Origin: Allolobophora icterica
Taxonomy: Eukaryota > Annelida > Clitellata > Crassiclitellata > Lumbricidae
Direction of reading: 5' to 3'
Length of the DNA stretch: 64,000 nt
Assembly (NCBI GenBank): GCA_963556255.1
Contig: OY744613.1
Location: 44,021,791 to 44,085,790 of the forward strand
Position 1 is the stretch's first letter; every line of letters begins with the position of its first letter. The position numbers and the translations under genes were made by a program. Below the pieces are notes generated by a model. It had not been told where the DNA came from. It did not search any database and was given only the letters and a program-made list of their open reading frames with translations. Shown piece by piece: positions 55,325 through 64,000 of the stretch.

Positions 55325-56860
55325 TGCTGTCTTAAGGTTTGTTTGACTTCTGACGTGACTTCATCACTGACATTAGGTTGCAGACTTGTTTGACTTCTGA
55401 CGTTACATTATCATTGACAATACGTTACAGACTTGTTTGACTTCTGACGTTACTTCATCACTGACATTAGTGTGCAGACTTGTGCAGACTTTTGACGTGA
55501 TTTCCTCACATCAGGTTACAGACTTGTTTGACTTTTGACATGACTTCCTCACATTAGGTTACAGACTTGTTCGACTTCTGTCGTTACTTCATCACTGACT
55601 TTAGGTTGGAGACTTGTTTGACTTTTGACGTGATTTCCTCAAATTAGGTTACAGACCCCTTGTTTGACTTTTGACGTGACTTCCTAACTCACATTAGGTT
55701 GCAGACTTGTTTGACTTTTGACGTGACTTCCTAACTGACATTAGGTTGCAGACTTGTTTGACTTTTGACGTGACTTCCTCACTGACTAGGTTACAGACTT
55801 GATTGACTTTTGACGTGATTTCCTCACTCACATTAGGTTGCTGACTTGTTTGACTTAAATTGACATGACTTCCTCACATTAGGTTACATACTTGTTTGAC
55901 TTTTGACATGACTTCCTGACATTAGAACTTCTGTCGTTACTTCATCACTGACATTAGGGTGGAGACTTTAATTGTTTGACTTTTGACGTGATTTCCTCAC
56001 ATTAGGTTACAGACTTGTTTGACTTTTGACATGACTTCCTGACATTAGGACTTCTGTCGTTACTTCATCACTGACTTTAGGTTGCAGACTTGTTTGACTT
56101 TTGACGTGATTTCCTCAAATTAGGTTACAGACTTGTTTGCCTTTTGACGTGACTTCCTAACTCGCATAAGGTTGCAGACTTGTTTGACTTTTGACATGAC
56201 TTCCTAACTGACTTTAGGTTACAGACTTGTTTGACTTTTGACGTGATTTCCTCACTGACATTAGGTTGCTGACTTGTTTGACTTTTGACATGACTTCCTC
56301 AGATTAGGTTAGACTTGTTCGACTTCTGTCATTACTTCATCACTGACTTTTGGTTGCAAACTTGTTACACTGTTTGTCATGACTTCATTACTAACATTAT
56401 ATTGCAGACTTGATGAATTTTGACGTGACTTCCTCACTGACTTTAGGTTGCAGACTTGTTTGACTTTTGACGTGACTTCCTCACTGACTTTAGGTTGCAG
56501 ACTTGTTTGACTTTTGATGTGACTTCCTTACATTAGGTTGCAGACTTGTTTGACTTTTGATGTGACTTCATCAGTCATCACTGACATTAGTTTGCAGACT
56601 TTTTGACTTCTGACGTGACTTCATCACTGACATTAGGTTGCAGACCTGTTTGACTTCTGACGTGACTGCATCACTGACAATAGGTTGCAGACTTGTTACA
56701 CTGTTTGTCATGACTTCATTACTTGCATTATATTGCAGACTAGTTTGACTTTTGACGTGATTTCCTCACTGACATTAGGCTGCAGACTTGTCTGACTTTT
56801 GACGTGACTTCCTCACATTAGGTTACAGACTTGTTTGACTTCTGATGTTACTTATTAAGG
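55325..56860. repeat. ~48-bp minisatellite with TGACGT motifs, about 30 copies
   Basis: Irregular units of the form GACTTGTTTGACTTTTGACG, then TGACTTCCTCACTGACATTA and GGTTGCA. Most units contain TGACGTGA or TGACGTTA. There are no ORFs of note. Unit length varies by small deletions. Confidence 0.93.
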
Positions 56861-57533
56861 GTGTGCTAAGGGTGCTGCAGCATCCGGCCCGCAGTTTTGA
56901 GGGGCCCGCATTTTCTGAAGTACACTAAAATTTGCGAATTCTTAATTCAACACCATTCAATAAAATTGTTTTTGTTTTCGTTTTGACAGATCGGTTCATC
57001 GCTCGTTACAGAGGCTCTCAATTTCTCCACCAATACTGCAACTCACCCACCGTAATTTGCCTCAGGCTCCTCTACTTATCACTCCACAAGCTTTCCACGC
57101 CAAAGTGAAGTCGTAGCAACTGCTCCTCGTTATCTCTGGTCTCAGGCAACAGGAATCGGACCTCCACTGGACATGGATCGTCTGATAGAACACATACTCA
57201 GGAATGAGCTGGTGTCCTGTGCTTAGCTTCAGAGTAGTGCTTTAGAACTTTGGAGTTGAGAATTACGATCAACAGCTGTCTAAAGACTGAATGATGCTGA
57301 CTCAGTAGTCGTTGAGGGCAAACTGTTCAAACTGTTTTAGATTTTTAATGTGGATCAGCCAGATTTTTTTTTTAGCATTTTAGCTTGTCCGGAGTACAAA
57401 AGTTAATAAATTTAAAGACAAAAATAGTACGCATTTGTTTTTATCTTTTTTGTGTTTCTTTTAAATGCAAACAATAACCATGGGTTGGCAAACTTTAAAT
57501 TGTTCTGTGACATATGCATACATGTATTGTATA
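56861..57533. other. Unassigned sequence with a small dispersed repeat
   Basis: 56865-56920 (GGTGCTGCAGCATCCGGCCC, CAGTTTTGAGGGGCCCGCAT) is related to the repeat in the lectin intron at 26205-26250. The rest shows no supported gene. Confidence 0.45.
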
Positions 57534-58148
57534 TGTGACTTGCTCTGGCAAAAGGAGGCGGAAGTCGCCAATGATAAAACAGAGAAATTAGCCAAAACAC
57601 TAATCAGGTGTAAATTTTTCAATAATCGGTTTTTTGCATATATCAATAAATAAGATCTTATATTATATGAAGAAAGTATTGATTTAATAATATTTCACCT
57701 ATTTCATGACAAATTTAATAAGTTTGTGTGATTGATAAAAATTATCCGGGAATTTAAAATAATTTTTTGGACCAGTTTCAAAAGTATTTTATGGCCTTCA
57801 TTTTGTTAGGAATACCATGTGTAATACGTCATTTGAAAGCTTATGCATTCCACTTGCTAAAAATAGCCTCATTTGGGTGGTTTCCCATAGTAATTTCCAT
57901 AGATTTAAGGTTAAAAACATTGAAACTTTGCGATATATGTTTATTTGTATTAAGATTTGCATGCGTTTTTCTCGATATTGTACTTCTAAGTACCAAAACA
58001 TTCTAAAATTCATATCTCTGGAACCAATAAAGATAGAATAATAATTTTTTCAACATTTTAAACAGAAATTATCATTTATCATTTTAAGCCCAAAATATAC
58101 AAAACTAAATTTTTTAACAACAGCCTTCTTTTGCCAGAGCAAGTCACA
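57534..58148. mobile_element. Tc1/mariner-type MITE, 615 bp, TA target duplication
   Basis: The inverted termini TGTGACTTGCTCTGGCAAAA continue for about 27 bp (57534 on; 58148 back), with TA outside both. The interior is AT-rich with no transposase. Confidence 0.85.
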
Positions 58149-58555
58149 TATGTCTACATGATTAGTTGTATGTGTATGTACTGTTAAAATAAAAATGTTA
58201 GTTTTAAATTCTTCTGCCTTGTATAGTTATTGATAGGCTTAGGCACGTAACACATGTAATTATTTCTATTTATAAGTTTACATTAATACTCAAATGCACA
58301 CATTTATTTATGTAGAATTTACATGTGCTAAAAAAATTGAATTTATATACCAATATAAACACTTGTCTATATATGTATGTACAGTTGTACACATATTTTT
58401 ATGGATTGATATGTTACATGCAATATAATATACCAATATATGCAAGTGATTTATTTCATATATTCCTACATATATATATAGCATTGTATAACGTATATAT
58501 TACGTCGCTAATGACGTATTTAGTACGTTACTAATACTACATAAGCCTAACATAA

Positions 58556-59308
58556 CGTGGGAAATCCTACCTTTACCTAAAAAATAAGGTGGACTATAGA
58601 GACCACCCTAAATCGTTATAAATCCCACCTTAGAATGAGGGAGGGATAATGCACCTTTAAGGTGGATTATCACACCTAAGAATCCGGGTGGTCTATTACA
58701 CCTTAGGGGTGGGTTTTAACACCTTCAAAGATGGTGTTAAAACTACACCTTATGGTTGGGTTTTAACACCTTCAAAAGAGGGAGGGATAACGCACCTTTA
58801 AAGTGGATTATCGCACCTAAGAGTCAAGGTGGTCTATTACACCTTAGGGGTGGGTTTTAACACCTTCAAAGATGGTGTTTAAACTACACCTTAGGGGTGG
58901 GTTTTAACACCTTCAAATGAGGGAGGGATAACGCACCTTTGAGGTGGATTATCGCACCTAAGAGTCAGGGTGGTCTATTACACCTTAGGGGTGGGTTTTA
59001 ACACCTTCAAAGATGGTGTTTAAACTACACCTTAGGGGTGGGTTTTAACACCTTCAAATGAGGGAGGGATAACGCACCTTTGAGGTGGATTATCGCACCT
59101 AAGAGTCAGGGTGGTCTATTACACCTTAGGGGTGGGTTTTAACACCCTCAAAGAAGGTGTTAAAACCCACCCCTAAGGTGTAACGAACTAGGGTGTGATA
59201 TCCCACCAAGCATATAAGGTGGCTATTCCCACGTTTACCTAAAAATAGGGTGGGCTATAGAGACCACCCTAAATGGTGGGATTTTCCCACCATTTCCGGT
59301 AACAGTGT
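58556..59308. repeat. 141-bp tandem repeat (CACC/GGTG-rich) within a CACTGTTACC-ended repeat
   Basis: GAGGGAGGGATAACGCACC marks units at 58637, 58779, 58919 and 59060, spaced 140-142 bp. Flanking segments (GTGGACTATAGAGACCACCC and GTGGGCTATAGAGACCACCC) repeat on both sides, and the right end is CCGGTAACAGTGTAG. A related fragment lies at 32059-32200. Confidence 0.88.
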
Positions 59309-59379
59309 AGAGAATAACATCTCATTTTGATGATGTGCAGTATATTATAGTCTTACAATTATGTGAGAAGGTAGCACCA

Positions 59380-59486
59380 TTGTATTGTATTGTATTGTAT
59401 ATGGGCATTTATAAAGCGCCTCTCGCGGTATAGACCATTCAGAGGCGCTTCCAGTGCGCGAGACCCCGAGAGAAAAAGCACCATAG
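59380..59486 (-). mobile_element. L2-type LINE 3' end, (TGTAT)n-tailed family
   Basis: The tail TATTGTATTGTATTGTAT, the perfect hairpin AGCGCCTCT...AGAGGCGCT and CCAGTGCGCGAG match the family at 37357-38540. It is truncated after about 100 bp. Confidence 0.85.
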
Positions 59487-59666
59487 ATGTTTGACGCCTA
59501 TAAGGAGGAACATTTGCATTCTCTACATAAGACTGCCTATTCTCCAAGTATCCTGACATGAAAGTGGTCAAATGTAAATATTCATTGGTATCCCAGCACT
59601 TCTATAGCATTTTTTTTATCTCAAACTAAAACTGTTTCAATCTCTAAGTATATGTGGAATAATACT

Positions 59667-61721
59667 TCAGCAAAGGTGAGCAACTAAATCGTCAGGTGGA
59701 GAAAATCGATGGCTAGAACAATGCTCTAGAAATTCTGTCTCTATTTCAAGCAATTTGTCACATATACCACATCCAAAAGATTTTGATAAATGCGCTTTTG
59801 CATCTACAGGAGATTTGAATTTGCCAATATACAGACATGCTCCATCTCTAATTTGTGGCAAAGGATCTGCAATTCCATTAGAATCCGAACACATGGTTTT
59901 TGAGAAACGTTGATTTGGTTTATCAATAACGCCAGCACTACTAAATGTGACGAAATCATCAGATACGTTAGAAATTACTTTACTTCCCATTTTACAATCC
60001 TGTAGCTGTGTTCCTGCATGGAGTTTAAACTGCTTCGAAGAAGAACTGCACTTGGTATAACGTTCACTGTGGACGTGTTGCTTCTCAGTTGCACGAGTTC
60101 TTGTGTGTCTCTTTAGCTGTACAATGTGTGAGAATCCTTTATTACAAACCTGACATATGTATGGTTTCTCTCCTGTATGAGTTCTCATATGAGTCCTTAG
60201 AGAACTGATACTTGCAAATGGTTTCTGACATAACTGGCACCTGTATGATTTTTTACCAGTATGGGTTATCATGTGCATTTTCAGATTACCACGTTCACTA
60301 AATGATTTCTGACATAGCTTGCAGCTGTATGGTTTTTCGCCAGTATGGGTTCTCGTATGCGTTTTCAAATGACTGCCTTCAGTAAATGTTTTCTGACAGA
60401 ACTGGCATCTGTATGGTTTGTCACCAGGATGGGTTCTTATGTGATTTTTGAGATCACTACCGTCATTAAATGATTTCTGACATATATGACATTTGTATGG
60501 TTTTTCATCAGTATGGGTTCTTTTATGCCTTTTCAGATTACCAACTTGACCAAACGCTTTCTGACATAACTGGCACCTGTATGGTTTTTCACCAGTATGG
60601 GTTCTCATGTGATCTTTGAGAGCACTACCTGCATTAAATGATTTCTGACACAGATGGCATCTGTATGGTTTTTCATCAGTATGGGTTCTCGTATGCGTTT
60701 TCAGAGTACTACGTTGAGCAAAAGTTTTCTCACATAACTGGCACCTGTATGGTTTCTCACCAGTATGGGTTCTTATGTGATTTTTGAGAGCACTACGTTC
60801 TGTAAATGATTTCTGACACAGATGGCATATGTATGGTTTTTCATTAGTATGGGTTCTCGTATGCGTTTTCAGATGACTAACTCGACGAAACGTTTTCTTA
60901 CATAACTGGCACATGAATGGTTTTTCATCAGTATGGGTTCTCGTATGCGTTTTCAGAGTACTACGTTGAGCAAAAGTTTTCTCACATAACTGGCACCTGT
61001 ATGGTTTTTCACCAGTATGGGTTCTCATGTGATCTTTGAGAGCACTACCTGCATTAAATGATTTCTGACACAGATGGCATCTGTATGGTTTTTCATCAGT
61101 ATGGGTTCTCGTATGCGTTTTCAGAGTACTACGTTGAGCAAAAGTTTTCTCACATAACTGGCACCTGTATGGTTTCTCACCAGTATGGGTTCTTATGTGA
61201 TTTTTGAGAGCACTACGTTCTGTAAATGATTTCTGACATAGATGGCATATGTATGGTTTTTCATTAGTATGGGTTCTCGTATGCGTTTTCAGATTACCAA
61301 ATTGACCAAACGTTTTCTGACATAACTGGCACCTGTATGGTTTTTCACCAGTATGGGTTCTCATATGCGTCTTCAGATTACAATCTTTAGCAAATGATTT
61401 CTGACTTAGCTGGCACCTGTATGGTTTTTCACCAGTATGACTTCTGATGTGATTTTTGAGAGCACTATGCTCTTTAAATGATTTCTGACATAGATCACAT
61501 CTGTATGGTGTTTCATCAGTATGGGTTCTCTGATGACTTTTCAGATTACTAACTTGACAGAACGTTTCCTGACATAACTTGCACCGGTATGGTTTTTCAC
61601 CAGTATGGGTTCTCATGTCTATTCTGAGAGCACTACCTGTATTAAGTGATTGCTGATACAGATGGCATCTGTGCGATTTTGCACCAGTATGGGTTGTCAT
61701 ATTTGTCATCAGGCTACCCAC
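59667..61721 (-). CDS. C2H2 zinc-finger protein, about 20 fingers
   Basis: An uninterrupted frame with Krueppel-type fingers joined by TGEKPY/TDEKPY linkers, so probably a nuclear DNA-binding protein. I count 20 finger positions. Numbers 1 (no second cysteine), 4 (CQLS) and 19 (last histidine replaced) are degenerate, and a lone finger [20 protein letters not shown] followed by H sits near the C terminus after a ~90-residue non-finger stretch. No KRAB, SCAN or BTB domain is visible. The frame begins just after a TAA at 61722; the first ATG is at 61709, inside what should be an earlier finger, so an upstream exon or lost 5' end is possible. Fingers 5-8 and 10-13 are near-identical in DNA, exactly 420 bp apart. 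A paralogue lies 1.6 kb upstream. Confidence 0.88.
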   Translation of the reverse strand: MGSLMTNMTTHTGAKSHRCHLYQQSLNTGSALRIDMRTHTGEKPYRCKLCQETFCQVSNLKSHQRTHTDETPYRCDLCQKSFKEHSALKNHIRSHTGEKPYRCQLSQKSFAKDCNLKTHMRTHTGEKPYRCQLCQKTFGQFGNLKTHTRTHTNEKPYICHLCQKSFTERSALKNHIRTHTGEKPYRCQLCEKTFAQRSTLKTHTRTHTDEKPYRCHLCQKSFNAGSALKDHMRTHTGEKPYRCQLCEKTFAQRSTLKTHTRTHTDEKPFMCQLCKKTFRRVSHLKTHTRTHTNEKPYICHLCQKSFTERSALKNHIRTHTGEKPYRCQLCEKTFAQRSTLKTHTRTHTDEKPYRCHLCQKSFNAGSALKDHMRTHTGEKPYRCQLCQKAFGQVGNLKRHKRTHTDEKPYKCHICQKSFNDGSDLKNHIRTHPGDKPYRCQFCQKTFTEGSHLKTHTRTHTGEKPYSCKLCQKSFSERGNLKMHMITHTGKKSYRCQLCQKPFASISSLRTHMRTHTGEKPYICQVCNKGFSHIVQLKRHTRTRATEKQHVHSERYTKCSSSSKQFKLHAGTQLQDCKMGSKVISNVSDDFVTFSSAGVIDKPNQRFSKTMCSDSNGIADPLPQIRDGACLYIGKFKSPVDAKAHLSKSFGCGICDKLLEIETEFLEHCSSHRFSPPDDLVAHLC

Positions 61722-63327
61722 TTAACCCTTGATCCACGAGCTAAAAGTACTAAATGTGACTGGGAAAAAATGCAGTTCGTCGTTAAAGTATTAATTGATT
61801 ACTTCAGTTTTTATCTGGTTAGGTTCTTTGATGCTTGTGTAAACTGTTTCTGCAATTGTTGTTTTTGTAGCCTTTCCAAAACCATCAGTGTCCAGATTTT
61901 AACCGAAGATGAAATAGCTGACATTCATAAAAGTTGTAGATAGATAAATGTTCTCAACGAAGATTATTGAAATGTAGACCTCCTGTCACAACTGCACTTT
62001 AGGCTCTATTAGAATGTAGATTGTCTTCTTGATGCACTTCCTGAAAAGAACAGTACAGTATTTAATGTTTTAAATGTTTCAAAAATATAAAACATATCTC
62101 ATTCCTGCTCAATACAGTCGTATTAATGAGAAGGCGCAGTTCCAGGAATTCTTTAAATATGTTTGTCCTAAGAATTTGCCTTGCTGAAACCCTTCTCGAA
62201 ACAGAACGGCATGTCGCGTGGCGTGCTGTATTTCTAAGTACACCACTCCTCGGAAAGTAAACTAAAATCACGTCAAGCTTAAATCACATCTTCACAGTAC
62301 CTTCCAAACTAGCACAGTTGAAACATGGTAAATTCATAAACAGGCTATTTCATTATCTTTTAGAAGATCTGAATTAAAACTGCCAACTTAAATATGCACA
62401 AAAAGACTTCAGAGGTAAAAAAGACAAAAGTCTTAAATGTTTGGTATATGTTGCTGCTTAATCAAAAAGACAAAAGTCTTAAATGTTTGGTATAGGTTGC
62501 TGCTTAGCCTATGTATAAAGTTCTGTTACTGAAAAAGATCAGAACGCAAACTTCTTTAAACATATACTGTAATTTATTATTTTATCACTTTATGTCACAA
62601 GTGCGATTTAGAAAACGCAAACTCTATATTTAAATCTTTGAGGTATGCAATTTTTCTTACATTCTCCATGTCATGGCAGTGCAAAGCATGGTCAATAGCT
62701 AATCCAAAACTGTAATCCTTCACTCGAAAACATTAACATTGCTTATGGCTATAGTTGTGTTACATAGTTTAGGTTTGAGCCTAGATCTTCTCTAATCCAT
62801 TACAACATAGTTGTAAAAAACGATAAAAACTAAATAAAAAACGATAAGAAACGTCGTTTTTAAAAAAAAAAAAAACGGGAAAAAACGACAAAAGAAAATA
62901 ATTAGACTTTCTCGCATCTTGTAGGCTCTACTGCAATTTAAAATTTAAAACCTTCTTTACTGGATTTAATTAGCAAATAGCACAACTTTTTAGTAAACAC
63001 TAAATAACATCAATCTGCAACAATTATTTTATTTCTTATAAGTTTGGTTTAATAAGAAATTGAGAAACTAAAAAAAATTGAAATCTTTTAAAATTTAAAT
63101 TGTAAACATAAGTCCACATAAGTCCATGCTGACTAAACTAACAAAAAATTATTAAAAACTAAAGTTCGTAGGAATAGATTATATACTGTAAACTTTCTCA
63201 CAGTAAATGCATTTCAATTTAGCCAATGCTTAGCTTTTGTCTTTCTTGTTTATCAAAGTAATGTGAATCCATACCGCACCCTTTTCTTTTGGCATTTGGA
63301 TAACTTAGAAATAACTTTTTAAATTAC
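61722..63327. other. Spacer between zinc-finger copies
   Basis: About 1.6 kb, AT-rich. A ~42-bp near-perfect tandem duplication (AGACAAAAGTCTTAAATGTT) occurs at 62420-62507. No exon is supported; short ORFs lack motifs. Confidence 0.45.
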
Positions 63328-63951
<624 letters not shown>

Positions 63952-64000
63952 TTAACCCTTTATCCATATGTTTAAAAAATATAAAACATAATTTCATTGC

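Noticed and set aside
57412..58041. Several 60-80 codon ORFs on both strands
   Set aside because: They lie inside the TA-flanked MITE at 57534-58148 and show no conserved motif.
59359..59571. 70-codon minus-strand ORF
   Set aside because: It reads through the 3' hairpin and tail of a truncated LINE.

Overview
The window is nuclear DNA from an animal, most likely a marine invertebrate. Protein-coding pieces are spliced, the DNA is AT-rich with long TA and AAT/ATT microsatellites, and most of the sequence is made of nested transposable elements. The Ty3-type element at 40537-50155 has integrase before reverse transcriptase, an order first described for Gmr1 elements of deuterostomes. I therefore lean towards an echinoderm, hemichordate or other deuterostome, but the sequence does not prove this. 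There are no rRNA genes, CRISPR arrays or bacterial operons.

Plausible host genes are few. (1) A four-exon gene on the minus strand (9381-12363) with fully consistent splice phases encodes about 411 residues. It carries a tyrosine-recombinase-like LGH...Y segment, ten 17-residue repeats and a C-terminal SANT/Myb-like domain, with one apparent 1-nt deletion in the repeats. (2) Two exons on the plus strand (25544-25747, 26379-26656) encode a C-type lectin domain with a QPD motif. (3) A C2H2 zinc-finger ORF of about 20 fingers lies on the minus strand (59667-61721). A broken paralogue of it lies at 63328-63939.

Layout. 1-7358: three DNA transposons (a mariner-type element at 184-1396, a fold-back element with ~632-bp arms at 2089-5112, and a related TTAGGGTG-ended element at 5143-7170), each sitting in a TA microsatellite. 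7359-13180: a tRNA-derived SINE and the four-exon gene. 13180-22450: a large inverted duplication with internal direct repeats and a 156-bp satellite that is split by a piggyBac element (19077-21312), itself split by an L2-type LINE. 22450-26900: microsatellites, LINE 3' ends and the lectin gene. 26900-36970: hAT elements and MITEs, SINE copies, a duplicated GC-rich segment and large microsatellites. 36970-39351: a hAT element containing a piggyBac-like element containing an L2-type LINE. 40537-50155: the Gmr1-like LTR retrotransposon with three LTRs, a duplicated 3' pol and a nested LINE. It sits inside a repeat whose empty counterpart is at 32430-32890. 50156-59486: SINEs, MITEs, palindromes and two minisatellites (48 bp and 141 bp). 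59667-64000: the zinc-finger locus.

The genes do not form one pathway. The dominant theme is mobile-element biology: two LINE lineages whose 3' ends combine a hairpin with a microsatellite tail, and cut-and-paste elements whose precise target duplications let the order of insertions be read.
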